Origin: Hydrogenophaga taeniospiralis
Lineage (GTDB): Bacteria; Pseudomonadota; Gammaproteobacteria; Burkholderiales; Burkholderiaceae_C
Length of the DNA stretch: 64,000 bases
Direction: 5' to 3'
NCBI RefSeq assembly: GCF_020510445.1
Contig: NZ_JAHBAG010000001.1
Location: 4,440,501 to 4,504,500 of the forward strand
Shown here: piece by piece, positions 53,755 through 62,688 of the stretch
Layout: each line of letters opens with the position of its first letter
Numbering within the stretch: position 1 is the first letter of the stretch
Made by a program: the position numbers and the translations under genes
The notes under the pieces: generated by a model
Database searches by the model: none
What the model saw: only the letters and a program-made list of their open reading frames with translations
Told to the model about the DNA's origin: nothing

Positions 53755-54438
53755 ATGACACCCCTCGCCACCCGAAGCACCACCCCATCGCGCCAGGACA
53801 CGCCGGACCACATCGCGGGCCTGTCGCTGGTCAACCTCGCCGCGCGCCAGCGCATGCTCTCGCAGCGCATGATCCTGCAGACCGTGCTCGCCGCCAGCGG
53901 TGACGCCGGGTGGCACCACGCCGCCCAGCGCAGCCTGCGCATGTTCACCGAGAGCCAGCAACACCTGCAGGCCACCACCGCGCAGCTCGATCCCGCCAGC
54001 GCCCGCAAGATCACCGAAACCTACCAGGGCCCGCGCGGGGTCGGCCCCGTGGTGCAGGCCTTCATGCAGCTCATGCGCAGCGCGCTCGACCAGATCGAGG
54101 CGCGCAGCCCGCGCGCGTCCGCCACCACCGCTGAGCTGGTCGGGCACACCGATCGCATCCTCGAAGCCCTCAACACCGCGACCACCGCGTTCGACGAAGT
54201 CGCCAAGGCGCACTCGGACGCCATGATGAAAGAACTGGTGGGCATCGTGGACGACATCCAGAGCGTGGCCAAGGAGGCCAAGGTGGTGAGCTTCAACGCA
54301 CAGGTCATGGCCGCGCGGGCCGGGCAACATGGCCGCGAGTTCGCCGTGGTGGCCAACGTGCTGTCGGACATCACCAGCGAGATCGACCGGCTCACGCGCA
54401 AGGCGGCGGTGCTGGCCGAGCGCAGCAGAGGACGGTGA
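53755..54438 (+). CDS. Soluble PilJ-domain protein with a short MCP-like signalling segment
   Basis: The 227-residue protein begins with one PilJ-type unit (about 20-130, motif AARQRMLSQRMIL at 29-41). It ends with the tip of a chemoreceptor signalling hairpin (about 165-215: AKEAKVVSFNAQVMAARAGQ, then HGREFAVVANVL). There is no signal peptide or membrane helix, so it would act in the cytoplasm. The hairpin is too short for a full receptor. It may be a nitrate-binding partner in the assimilation system or a chemotaxis input. A convincing ribosome site is not seen; the start is uncertain. Confidence 0.8.
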   Translation: MTPLATRSTTPSRQDTPDHIAGLSLVNLAARQRMLSQRMILQTVLAASGDAGWHHAAQRSLRMFTESQQHLQATTAQLDPASARKITETYQGPRGVGPVVQAFMQLMRSALDQIEARSPRASATTAELVGHTDRILEALNTATTAFDEVAKAHSDAMMKELVGIVDDIQSVAKEAKVVSFNAQVMAARAGQHGREFAVVANVLSDITSEIDRLTRKAAVLAERSRGR

Positions 54439-54526
54439 AGCACCCCCGCCGTGCTTCGCACGTCCCCCCTCAAGGGGGCGGCACCTGCGGCCCGGCGAAG
54501 CCGGTTCCGCGGTACCCCTGGGCTTG
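54439..54526. repeat. Family A repeat downstream of the PilJ-MCP gene
   Basis: It contains GCACCCCCGCCGTGCTTCGC, CGTCCCCCCTCAAGGGGGCG and GCGGCCCGGCGAAGCCGGTT followed by CCGCGG. It starts at the stop codon and fills most of the gap to the flavoprotein gene. Confidence 0.85.
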
Positions 54527-54580
54527 GTCACCTCGTTCGAGTCGAATCGCCCACCGGTCCGTGCGCCTACACTGCCCGCC

Positions 54581-55792
54581 ATGCAAGATTTCGACGCCAT
54601 CGTCATCGGCGCGGGTGCGGCCGGTCTTTTCTGTGCTGGTGTCGCGGGCCAGCGCGGCCTGCGTGTGCTGCTGCTCGACCACAGCGAGAAGGTGGCGGAG
54701 AAGATCCGCATCTCGGGCGGCGGCCGGGCCAACTTCACCAACCGCGACATCGATCCGCGCGCGCCGCACAAACACTTCCTGAGCGAGAACCCGAACTTCT
54801 GCCGCTCGGCGCTCTCTCGCTACACGCCGGCCGACTTCATCGCGCTGCTGCAGAAATACGGCATCGCCTTCCACGAGAAGCACAAGGGTCAGCTGTTCTG
54901 CGACCGCTCGGCCGAGGACCTGATCGCCCTGCTGCTGGCCGAGTGCGAGGCCGGCGGCGTGATGCGCTGGCAACCCTGCGGCGTCAAAGCCATCCGCGTG
55001 ACCGGCGACGGCCGCTACGAACTCGATACCGAGCGCGGCACCGTGGCCAGCCGCGCGGTGGTGGTCGCCACCGGCGGCCTGTCCATCCCGAAGATCGGGG
55101 CCACCGATTTCGGCTACCGCGTCGCGAAGCAGTTCGGCCTGCGCAGCGTCGAACCCCGCCCTGGCCTCGTCCCACTCACCTTTGACGGTGAGGCTTGGGC
55201 GCCGTATGCGGGCCTGTCTGGCCTTTCGCTGTCGGTACTGATCGAGACCGGCGACAAGAAAAACCGGATCAGCTTCGCCGAAGACCTGCTGTTCACCCAC
55301 CGCGGTCTCTCGGGCCCGGCGGTGCTGCAGATCTCCAGCTACTGGCGCGAGGGCACGCCGATCCGCCTCAACCTGGCGCCCGAAGTGGACCTGCCCGCGG
55401 CCCTGGCGCGCGCCAAGGCCACGTCCCGCAAGCTGATCGCCAACGAACTGGCCACGCTCGTGCCCAGCCGTCTGGCGGATGCCTGGGTGGCGCAAGACAC
55501 CGATTGGCAACGCCCCATCAGCGAAGCGTCGGACAAGGCCCTGGCCCGGCTGGCCGAGCGCCTCTCGCGCTGGGAGCTCACGCCCACCGGCAGCGAGGGC
55601 TACCGCAAGGCCGAGGTCACGCTCGGCGGCGTGGACACGCGCGAGCTCTCGTCCCAGACCATGGAATCGAAACAGCCCGGCTTGTATTTCATCGGCGAGG
55701 TGGTGGACGTGACCGGCTGGCTCGGCGGCTACAACTTCCAGTGGGCCTGGGCCAGCGCCCACGCCTGCGCGATGGCCCTGCCCGGCGCCTGA
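54581..55792 (+). CDS. HI0933-like (YhiN family) FAD-binding flavoprotein
   Basis: The 403-residue protein has an N-terminal FAD dinucleotide motif IVIGAGAAGLFCAGVAGQRG, then KIRISGGGRANFTNRD, VVATGGLSIPKIGATDFG and the C-terminal VGGYNFQWAWASAHACA-like end (LGGYNFQWAWASAH). The family is widespread with no agreed substrate. Start MQDFDAIVIG places the FAD motif at the usual position. Confidence 0.9.
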   Translation: MQDFDAIVIGAGAAGLFCAGVAGQRGLRVLLLDHSEKVAEKIRISGGGRANFTNRDIDPRAPHKHFLSENPNFCRSALSRYTPADFIALLQKYGIAFHEKHKGQLFCDRSAEDLIALLLAECEAGGVMRWQPCGVKAIRVTGDGRYELDTERGTVASRAVVVATGGLSIPKIGATDFGYRVAKQFGLRSVEPRPGLVPLTFDGEAWAPYAGLSGLSLSVLIETGDKKNRISFAEDLLFTHRGLSGPAVLQISSYWREGTPIRLNLAPEVDLPAALARAKATSRKLIANELATLVPSRLADAWVAQDTDWQRPISEASDKALARLAERLSRWELTPTGSEGYRKAEVTLGGVDTRELSSQTMESKQPGLYFIGEVVDVTGWLGGYNFQWAWASAHACAMALPGA

Positions 55793-55803
55793 CCCCGGTT
55801 CTC

Positions 55804-56535
55804 TCAGTCATCCACGACGTCGCGCCAGCGCGCGGTGCCCAGCCAGTCGCGCAGGGCCAACGCGCCCGGCGGCGTGATGGTGAGCGCGCGCGTTCCCGTC
55901 CCCCGCAGCAGCCAGCCCCGCTCCAGGCAGTGGCGGCAGATCAGTGCACCCAGGTGGCCGGCCAGATGCATGCGGCGTTCGCTCCAGTCCAGGCACGGGC
56001 GGCAATGCGGCCGCCGCCCCTGGCCGCCGGCCAGCAGCGCCCCACCGGCGCCCAGCCCCAAACCGCGCAAGGCATCCCCCGCACGATCGGTCACGTGGCC
56101 CGCCGTGTCGTCGCCGTCGAACACCACCGCCCCCGACGCCAGCAAATGGCCGGCGATGGCCACGCCCAGACGACCGGCCAGGTGGTCGTAGCAGGTGCGC
56201 GCCATGCGCAGCGCGGCATCGCGCGGGCCGACGGCCAGGCGACGGGGCACCGCATCCCGAGGCGGCGCGGCGAGCTGCATCAGGCCTTCGAGCACCCGCG
56301 CCACCTCGGGCGATGCCAGCCGGTGGTAACGGTGCCGCCCCTGGTGCGCCACGTGCAGCAGCTGCGCCTCCACCAGCAGGCCCAGATGGCGACTGGCCGT
56401 GGCCGGCGTGATGCCGGCCACGTCGGCCAGTTCGCGGGCGGTGAGCGCACGCCCGTCCATCAAGGCCATCAGCATGGCGGTGCGTGCGGGCTCGCCGACC
56501 AGGGCGGCGACGTGCGCGATGCGGTTCGTTTGCAT
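55804..56535 (-). CDS. ArsR-type regulator with cysteine-rich C-terminal domain
   Basis: The 243-residue regulator has a winged helix (about 8-85: EPARTAMLMALMDGRALTAR and GITPATASRHLGLLVEAQLL). The C-terminal domain has HCRPCLDWSERRMHLAGHLG and ICRHCLERGW. The CxxC and histidines may bind metal or sense thiol stress. It is divergent from the two alpha/beta-barrel genes at 56.7 kb, which it probably controls. Start MQTNRIAHVA is typical; the upstream extension is not. Confidence 0.87.
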   Translation of the reverse strand: MQTNRIAHVAALVGEPARTAMLMALMDGRALTARELADVAGITPATASRHLGLLVEAQLLHVAHQGRHRYHRLASPEVARVLEGLMQLAAPPRDAVPRRLAVGPRDAALRMARTCYDHLAGRLGVAIAGHLLASGAVVFDGDDTAGHVTDRAGDALRGLGLGAGGALLAGGQGRRPHCRPCLDWSERRMHLAGHLGALICRHCLERGWLLRGTGTRALTITPPGALALRDWLGTARWRDVVDD

Positions 56536-56675
56536 GGCCCGAGTGTGCGGCAAACCCGCGCTGCGACGCTTCGCTCCACAGCGAAGCATCCTGGTCGAGC
56601 CCCGCGACACCATGAGGTCCCATGTCGGACCCATCGCTTCCGATCCCTCGTCCCCACTGTGAAGGAGAACCCTCC

Positions 56676-57032
56676 ATGACCATCACCTGCTTCATCCGCT
56701 ACGAAATCGACCCCTTTCAGCGCGAGGCCTTCCGGGCCTACGCCGAAAACTGGGGCCGCATCATCCCCCGCTGCGGGGGCCACCTGCTGGGCTACTTTCT
56801 GCCCCACGAGGGCAGCAACGTCGAAGCTTGGGGCCTGATCGCCTTTGACAGCCTGGCCGCCTACGAGGCCTACCGCGCCCGCCTGCGCGCCGACCCCGAA
56901 GGCCAGGCCAACTTCGCCCTGGCGCAGCAGCAGCGTTTCATCCTGCGCGAAGAGCGCCGTTTCACCGAGGTCGTTGCGGGCACGTTCGAGCGCGCCGCCG
57001 GGCCGGTCGATACCGCGGAGGTGCCCGCATGA
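56676..57032 (+). CDS. NIPSNAP-family protein
   Basis: The 118-residue dimeric alpha/beta-barrel protein has [40 protein letters not shown] and [14 protein letters not shown]. Function in bacteria is unknown. AAGGAG lies 9 nt before the ATG. It overlaps the next gene by 4 nt and is divergent from the ArsR-type regulator. Confidence 0.87.
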   Translation: MTITCFIRYEIDPFQREAFRAYAENWGRIIPRCGGHLLGYFLPHEGSNVEAWGLIAFDSLAAYEAYRARLRADPEGQANFALAQQQRFILREERRFTEVVAGTFERAAGPVDTAEVPA

Positions 57033-57448
57033 TCGCCGTGATCTTCGAGCTGCAGCCGAACGACGGGCAGCGCCAGGCCTACCTGGACACCGCCGCCGCC
57101 CTGAGCCAGGAACTGCAGGGCATGGACGGTTTCATGGGTGTGGAGCGGTTTGAAAGCCTGCTCCACCCCGGCAAGCTGCTGTCGCTGTCGTTTTGGCGCG
57201 ACGAAGAGGCCGTGCGGCGGTGGCGGGGTCTGGAACACCACCGCCAGGCCCAGGCGGCAGGGCGCGCGCAGCTGTTCGCGGACTACCGCCTGAGGGTGGC
57301 CGAGGTGCTGCGCGACTACGGTTTGCACGACCGGGCGCAGGCGCCCGTCGATTCAAGGAGCTTTCACGCCCCCGGTCTCTCCTCCGGCCACCGCATGGAC
57401 AAATCCCGCGCTGACGGGGAGTTGCCTGCACGCCGCGAAGGGCTATAA
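57029..57448 (+). CDS. Antibiotic biosynthesis monooxygenase (ABM) fold protein
   Basis: The 139-residue product has an ABM/dimeric alpha-beta barrel (about 1-100) with [20 protein letters not shown] and [20 protein letters not shown]. Cofactor-free oxygenation or heme handling is possible; the substrate is unknown. The last 35 residues are low complexity, and their codons contain the rpsU promoter. Confidence 0.82.
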   Translation: MIAVIFELQPNDGQRQAYLDTAAALSQELQGMDGFMGVERFESLLHPGKLLSLSFWRDEEAVRRWRGLEHHRQAQAAGRAQLFADYRLRVAEVLRDYGLHDRAQAPVDSRSFHAPGLSSGHRMDKSRADGELPARREGL

Positions 57449-57449
57449 T
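57422..57449 (+). promoter_or_regulatory. Sigma-70 promoter of rpsU
   Basis: TTGCCT and TATAAT are separated by 16 nt; the -10 box is perfect. It overlaps the 3' end of the ABM gene. Transcription would start near 57456. The 5' UTR of about 120 nt has CCCCCG and CGGGGG arms (about 57470 and 57500) that can pair. Confidence 0.75.
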
Positions 57450-57577
57450 CCAAGGCTTTGCTGGCAGACCCCCGTCGGCCAATACTAGTTAACAGGCGGG
57501 GGAACTTTGCAGAAACGACGCTCGGGCCCGATCTTCCCGGTCATCCTCTTTCTGTGCATTCTGGAATTTCTTCTTCA

Positions 57578-57790
57578 ATGACGACCATCCGTGTAAAAGA
57601 CAACGAGCCCTTTGACGTCGCTCTGCGTCGCTTCAAGCGCACCATCGAAAAGCTCGGCCTGCTGACCGACCTGCGCGCCCGCGAGTTCTACGAAAAGCCC
57701 ACCGCCGAACGCAAGCGCAAGAAGGCCGCCGCCGTCAAGCGCCACTACAAGCGCGTGCGCTCCATGCAGTTGCCCAAGAAGCTGTACTGA
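57578..57790 (+). CDS. rpsU: 30S ribosomal protein S21
   Basis: The 70-residue small-subunit protein starts [20 protein letters not shown] and ends [12 protein letters not shown]. Length is normal. It has its own promoter and terminator. Confidence 0.98.
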   Translation: MTTIRVKDNEPFDVALRRFKRTIEKLGLLTDLRAREFYEKPTAERKRKKAAAVKRHYKRVRSMQLPKKLY

Positions 57791-57819
57791 AGTCGAGCCG
57801 CCGGTCTGCCCGGCAGCCG

Positions 57820-57857
57820 AAAAAGCCCGCTGGAGGACGCTCAGGCGGGCTTTTTTC
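57820..57857 (+). terminator. Intrinsic terminator of rpsU
   Basis: AAAAAGCCCGC pairs with GGCGGGCTTTTTT (AGCCCGC/GCGGGCT core) around an 11-12 nt loop, followed by the T-run. It sits 30 nt after the rpsU stop. Confidence 0.93.
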
Positions 57858-57897
57858 ATTCCAGCAACCCTCTCACCCCCACCCCAGGAGCCCCACC

Positions 57898-58344
57898 ATG
57901 AGCCTCAAAGAACGCATCACCGAAGACATGAAAGCCGCCATGCGCGCCAAGGACAGCGAGCGCCTGGGCACCATCCGCCTGCTGACCGCGGCCATGAAGC
58001 AAAAGGAAGTGGACGAGCGCGTGGAGCTGGACGACACCATGGTCATCGCCATCGTCGACAAACTGATCAAGCAGCGCAAGGACAGCATCGAGGCCTTCAC
58101 CAAGGCCGACCGCATGGACCTGGCCGACAAGGAGTCCGCCGAGATGAAGGTGCTGCAGGCCTACCTGCCGGCGCGCCTGTCGGCCGAGGAAGTGGCCACC
58201 GAGGTCAGGGCCATCGTCGAAGAACTCGGCGCAAAAGGTCCGGGCGACATGGGCAAGGTCATGGGTGCGGTGAAGACCCGCCTGGCCGGCAAGGCCGACA
58301 TGGGCCAAGTGTCGGCGGCTGTCAAGGCCGCACTGGCGGGATAA
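57898..58344 (+). CDS. yqeY: GatB/YqeY domain protein
   Basis: The 148-residue protein starts SLKERITEDMKAAMRAKDSE, with LGTIRLLTAAMKQKEVD, and ends in the helical tail domain seen in GatB (KGPGDMGKVMGAVKTRLAGK followed by ADMGQVSAAVKAAL). A role in tRNA amidation is suggested by the fold, not shown. Order rpsU-yqeY is conserved in many bacteria. Downstream, CAGCGCC/GGCGCTG (58350-58372) forms a hairpin without a U-run. Confidence 0.93.
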   Translation: MSLKERITEDMKAAMRAKDSERLGTIRLLTAAMKQKEVDERVELDDTMVIAIVDKLIKQRKDSIEAFTKADRMDLADKESAEMKVLQAYLPARLSAEEVATEVRAIVEELGAKGPGDMGKVMGAVKTRLAGKADMGQVSAAVKAALAG

Positions 58345-58475
58345 CGCCACAGCGCCCGCCCTGGTGGCGCTGCAAGCTGACGGATTGCTGACCTCCACCG
58401 CTCGACTCAGGGAAAACCGCGTTCCGCCGGCCACGCCGGTCTTCATAGACTCTGGGCACTTTCAAGAGGTGTCCC

Positions 58476-59678
58476 ATGCAGCGACTGCGTTTGTTTGTTC
58501 CCCGGGCCATCGGAATGCTGGCCACCGTGATCGCATTGTCGACCGCTGCCCAGACACCGCCCACCGTCAAAGTCGGCGTCATCGGCCCCTTCAGTGGCCC
58601 TTCCTCGGATTTCGGCAACCCGATGCTGCACGGCATACAGCTGGCGGTGGACGAGATCAACGCCGTCGGCGGCTACCTGGGGCGCCCGCTGGAACTGGTG
58701 ATCAAGGACGACCAGGGCAATCCGGATGTGGGACTGAAGGGCTCACAGGAACTCGTCAGCGCGGGCGTTGTGGCCACCATTGGCTTTTGCAACACCGGCG
58801 TGGCGGCCCTGTCGCTGGACGTGTTCCAGAGCAACCAGTCGCCTCTGATCATTCCCTGCTCGACCGGCACGCCGCTGACCACCAAGTTTCCCGCGCCCCA
58901 AAGCTACATCTTCCGCACCTCGGCGCGGGACTCGATTCAGGCGCCATTCGTGGTGGACGATCTGGTCAAACGCGGCTGGACCCAGGTCGCGATCTTTGCC
59001 GACACCACAGGCTATGGCGAGGCGGGCCTGAAGGACGTGGAAGCCGCACTGGCCGCCAAGGGCCTCAAAGCCGTGCACGTCGCGCGCTTTCCGCTCGGCG
59101 TGAAAGACCTGAAGGAGCCGTTGAAAGCGGCACAGGCCGCGGGTGCCAACGTGGTGTTCAGCTACACCGTGGGCCCGGAGAACGCGGCCATTGCCAATGG
59201 CCGGCGTGAGCTCAAGTGGGATGTGCCCCAGGTGGGCGCGTGGCCCCTGTCCTTCCCCTTCTTCATCGATGGCGCCAAACAGGCCGCCGAAGGCGCGTTG
59301 ATGGCGCAGACCTTCATCGCGGAGCCCAGCAACGAGCGGCGAGCAGCGTTCCTGAGCGCGTATGCACGCAAGTACAAACACAAGATCGCCGTGCCGATGG
59401 CCGCGGCCCAGGCCTACGACAGCACCTACCTGCTGACCTACGCGCTGTTCGGCATCCGCAACGGCAAGTTCGGCGGCCCGGCCGTCAAGGCCGCGCTGGA
59501 GAACATTCCGCGCGTCTATTACGGCGTGGTGGCCACCTACGAACGCCCCTTCACGCTCGAAGACAAGGACGCCATCAGCCAGAACATGCTGGTCATGGGC
59601 AAGGTGCGCAACGGCGCCGTGACCTTTGCCTACCCCGAGGACGCCAAACGCAACCTGTTCGTGCAACGCAAGCAATAA
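58476..59678 (+). CDS. Periplasmic branched-chain-amino-acid-type substrate-binding protein
   Basis: The 400-residue product has a signal peptide (AIGMLATVIALSTAAQ) and a type I binding fold with VKVGVIGPFSGPSSDFGNPM, GYLGRPLELVIKDDQGNPD and TIGFCNTGVAALS. The ligand is unknown and no ABC membrane genes are adjacent. AAGAGG lies upstream of the ATG. It is only distantly similar to the other such protein at 13.8 kb. Confidence 0.85.
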   Translation: MQRLRLFVPRAIGMLATVIALSTAAQTPPTVKVGVIGPFSGPSSDFGNPMLHGIQLAVDEINAVGGYLGRPLELVIKDDQGNPDVGLKGSQELVSAGVVATIGFCNTGVAALSLDVFQSNQSPLIIPCSTGTPLTTKFPAPQSYIFRTSARDSIQAPFVVDDLVKRGWTQVAIFADTTGYGEAGLKDVEAALAAKGLKAVHVARFPLGVKDLKEPLKAAQAAGANVVFSYTVGPENAAIANGRRELKWDVPQVGAWPLSFPFFIDGAKQAAEGALMAQTFIAEPSNERRAAFLSAYARKYKHKIAVPMAAAQAYDSTYLLTYALFGIRNGKFGGPAVKAALENIPRVYYGVVATYERPFTLEDKDAISQNMLVMGKVRNGAVTFAYPEDAKRNLFVQRKQ

Positions 59679-59753
59679 CGCACACCCGACCAAGCGATGC
59701 AACGGGGCTTTCCCACTAGAATTTGCCCTCCTTCACTTGCACCACACAGGGCC

Positions 59754-60368
59754 ATGGCGTTCGGAAACCAGAATCACAGCTCCTTGCGAGCCTCCATCGT
59801 CCTTTTTCTGGCTGCGTGCAGCGCGCCAGCGTGGGCGGAAACGACCTACGCCTGCAAGACCGAAGGCGGCACGGCTTACCGATCGCGGCAGCCCTGTCCG
59901 AGACTGCCCACACCGGGCATGGTCTATTACGGTCCGGCCCGTGAGGCACCGAAACCGTATGAGCGCCCCGTGCAACGGATCGAACGGGCAGGTGAAGAAC
60001 AGGCCTACATGAGCGCCCGATGCGTCACGATGCAGGACGGCATCCGCACCGCGCCCAACCGCGGCCTGAGCCACGAGACGGTGCGCGAGATGCAGCAGAA
60101 CTTCGAGCGGGAGTGTTCAGACGAACGCTCGAAGGCCTATCGCCAACTGCGTCAGGATCAGCGCAGCAAGGAAAAGCAGGCCGAGGAACAACAGGAACTG
60201 GCCCAGCAGCGCCGGTTCGAATCCCAGGAAGCGGAAACCCGCTTTCGCAACCAGTGTGCGGAAATGCGCATGTCGATCCACCGTCGCAAACAACGCCCCA
60301 ACCCGAGCGAAGGCGATCTGCGGGATCTGGCGCTGTTCGAAGAGCGCTACAGCGAGCGCTGCCTCTGA
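59754..60368 (+). CDS. Secreted hypothetical protein with DUF4124-like start
   Basis: The 204-residue product has a signal peptide (ASIVLFLAACSAPAWA). A short DUF4124-like stretch (TTYACKTEGGTAYRSRQPC) is followed by a long charged coiled-coil-like region (RQLRQDQRSKEKQAEEQQEL and on). Cysteines near the end (FRNQCAEMR, YSERCL) may form disulfides. Function is unknown. The start before the signal segment is chosen; the frame is open 19 codons upstream. Confidence 0.7.
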   Translation: MAFGNQNHSSLRASIVLFLAACSAPAWAETTYACKTEGGTAYRSRQPCPRLPTPGMVYYGPAREAPKPYERPVQRIERAGEEQAYMSARCVTMQDGIRTAPNRGLSHETVREMQQNFERECSDERSKAYRQLRQDQRSKEKQAEEQQELAQQRRFESQEAETRFRNQCAEMRMSIHRRKQRPNPSEGDLRDLALFEERYSERCL

Positions 60369-60383
60369 ACCGGGCCTTCGCGC

Positions 60384-61835
60384 TCAGCTGCCCGCGACCT
60401 TCATGCGGTTGACCAGGATCGAACCCACGGTCTTGGCGCCGTAGTTGTAGGCGTCGGCGCCCACGGCTTCGATGCCTTGGAACATGTCCTTCAGATTGCC
60501 GGCGATGGTGATCTCGTGCACCGGGTAGGCGATGTCGCCGTTTTCCACCCAGTAACCCGAGGCGCCGCGTGAGTAGTCGCCGGTCACGTAGTTCACGCCC
60601 TGGCCCATGAGTTCGGTGACGAACAGGCCACGCCCGAGCTTTTTGAGCATGGCCTTGAGATCGTCACCGGGCTGGGTCAGGCGGCTGGTGAGCGTGAGGT
60701 TGTGCGAACCACCAGCGTTACCGGTGGTGCGCATGCCGAGCTTGCGCGCCGAGTAGGTGGAGAGGAAATAGCCCTGCACACGGCCCGCGCTGAGCACTTT
60801 GCGCTTCTGCGTGCGCACACCTTCGTCGTCAAAGGGTGAACTGCCTTTGCCGTTGCGCACGTGCGGGTCTTCCACGATGTCGAGGTGTTTGGCCAGTACC
60901 CGTTTGCCCAGGCTGTCGTTCAGGAACGTGGTCTTGCGGTAGAGCGCGCCGCCGCTGGTGGCCTGCACATAGGCCCCCAGCAGGCCCGCGGCCAGCGGCG
61001 ACTCGAACAGCACCGGGCACTCGGTGGTGGCGATCTTGCGGCCATTCAGGCGCGCCAGTGCGCGCTCGGCGGCATAACGGCCGATGGCCTGCGGGCTGGC
61101 CAGGTCTTCGGGCGAGCGCATTGAGCTGTACCAGTGGTCGCGCTGCATGTTGGCGCCCTTGCCGGCGATGGGTGCCACCGACAGGCTGTGGCGCGAGCTG
61201 GCGTAGCCGCCGCTGAAGATGCCGGGTTTGCCGCGTTCGCCGCCGCGCATGTGGGCCGAGAAAAAGTGCGACTGCTGGGCCGAGACACCGGCGCCTTCGC
61301 TATTTCGGATCTGTTTGCTGGTGGCAAAGGCCGCGGCTTCACAGGCCAGGGCGATGCGCAGCGCCTCTTCGGAAGTGATGGACCAGGGGTGAAACAGGTC
61401 CAGATCGGGGTAGCTGTCGGCCACGTCCTGCGGGTCGGGCAGGCCGGCCACCGGGTCCTCGGCGGTGAAGCGGGCGATGTCGTAGGCAGCCTGCACCGTC
61501 TGGCGGATCGCGTCGGGGGAGAAGTCGGAGGTGGAGGCGTTGCCGCGCTTCTGTCCCAGGTAGATGGTCACGCCGAGCGACTTGTCGCGGTTGCGCTCCA
61601 CGTTCTCCAGCTCGCCCTTGCGCACCGACACGCTCAGGCCCGCGCCCTCGGACACCTCGGCCGCCGCGTCGACCGCGCCCAGTTGCCGAGCGTGGCCCAG
61701 CGCCAGGTCCACCAGGTCTTCGAACTGGCCCCGCGCGTACTGGAAACCCGTCAACGGGGTCCGCCCGTTGGCCGCGGTGGCGGCGGCGGGGTTGGTTGCG
61801 GGGACTGGGGCCGGGGTATTGGGAGCTTTTTTCAT
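60384..61835 (-). CDS. pmbA: PmbA/TldE, subunit of the TldD-TldE metalloprotease
   Basis: The 483-residue protein has VSEGAGLSVSVRKGELENVE, GYASSRHSLSV and the C-terminal YPVHEITIAGNLKDMFQGIE. With TldD it degrades unfolded peptides and matures some antibiotics and modified peptides. PmbA lacks the zinc-binding HExxxH of TldD, and none is seen here. It is divergent from yjgA, a common order. The start MKKAPNTPAP opens a proline/alanine-rich leader of about 30 residues. Confidence 0.92.
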   Translation of the reverse strand: MKKAPNTPAPVPATNPAAATAANGRTPLTGFQYARGQFEDLVDLALGHARQLGAVDAAAEVSEGAGLSVSVRKGELENVERNRDKSLGVTIYLGQKRGNASTSDFSPDAIRQTVQAAYDIARFTAEDPVAGLPDPQDVADSYPDLDLFHPWSITSEEALRIALACEAAAFATSKQIRNSEGAGVSAQQSHFFSAHMRGGERGKPGIFSGGYASSRHSLSVAPIAGKGANMQRDHWYSSMRSPEDLASPQAIGRYAAERALARLNGRKIATTECPVLFESPLAAGLLGAYVQATSGGALYRKTTFLNDSLGKRVLAKHLDIVEDPHVRNGKGSSPFDDEGVRTQKRKVLSAGRVQGYFLSTYSARKLGMRTTGNAGGSHNLTLTSRLTQPGDDLKAMLKKLGRGLFVTELMGQGVNYVTGDYSRGASGYWVENGDIAYPVHEITIAGNLKDMFQGIEAVGADAYNYGAKTVGSILVNRMKVAGS

Positions 61836-62016
61836 GTGGACGGCTATGATACTTGCCGGTCCCCTTTTTGTTCTCTCACCCATCCCCTTTCCCGCAACGC
61901 CAGAGGCACGGCCGTCCTGGCCAGCGCGGATCCACCCTTCGTCAAGCCCAGGGCGGACCGCAGCTGGCGCCCTTTGAGGGGTGAGGCCGCAGGCGGTGCA
62001 GGGGATTCATACCAAC

Positions 62017-62688
62017 ATGTCCCGCAAACCCACCAAAGGCTATTTCGTCCGTGGCCAGTTCGTCGCCGAAGGCAGTGAACTGGACCTGGAGCTCAAACGC
62101 GAGCTCAAGGGCTCGGCCGACATGAGCAAGACGGACCTGAAAAAAGAGAGCGACCGGCTGCAGGCACTGGGCGAAAGCATGCTCACGCTCAGCGCCACGG
62201 TCATGGCCCGACTCGCGGACGCGCACAGCCTGTCGGACAAGCTGACCGACGCGCTGGCCGAGGCCAAACGCATCACCAACTTCGAAGGCCGGCGCCGCCA
62301 GATGCAGTTCATCGGCAAGCTGATGCGCAAGCTCGACGAAGACGCCATCGCCGCCATCGAGGCCGCGCTGGAAGAACAGCGCAAGCCCTCGGCGCAGGCC
62401 ACGCTGGCCTTGCACCAGGCCGAACAATGGCGCGACAAGCTGATCGCCGACGACGACGCGCTCACGCGCTGGCTGCAGTTCGACGCCGGCGCCGACGTGC
62501 AGCAGCTGCGCGCGCTCATCCGCCAGGCGCGCAAGGACGCGCAGGCCCTGAAAGAACGCCCGGGTGAGGCCGCGCGCCACGCCAAGGCCTACCGGGAAAT
62601 TTTCCAGATCGTCAAAGCCGTGCTCACGCAGAGCAGCGATGAAGCCGGCGGCGGCGAACCTCCCGCCGAAGACAGCGAACAGCCATGA
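62017..62688 (+). CDS. yjgA: YjgA/DarP, ribosome-associated 50S assembly protein
   Basis: The 223-residue charged helical protein has SRKPTKGYFVRGQFVAEGSE and LKKESDRLQALGESMLTL, with ITNFEGRRRQMQFIGKLMRK later. It associates with late 50S intermediates. It is divergent from pmbA; the 181-nt gap contains GCGCCCTTTGAGGGGTGAG, a possible degenerate family A remnant. The stop overlaps mogA by 4 nt. Confidence 0.92.
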   Translation: MSRKPTKGYFVRGQFVAEGSELDLELKRELKGSADMSKTDLKKESDRLQALGESMLTLSATVMARLADAHSLSDKLTDALAEAKRITNFEGRRRQMQFIGKLMRKLDEDAIAAIEAALEEQRKPSAQATLALHQAEQWRDKLIADDDALTRWLQFDAGADVQQLRALIRQARKDAQALKERPGEAARHAKAYREIFQIVKAVLTQSSDEAGGGEPPAEDSEQP

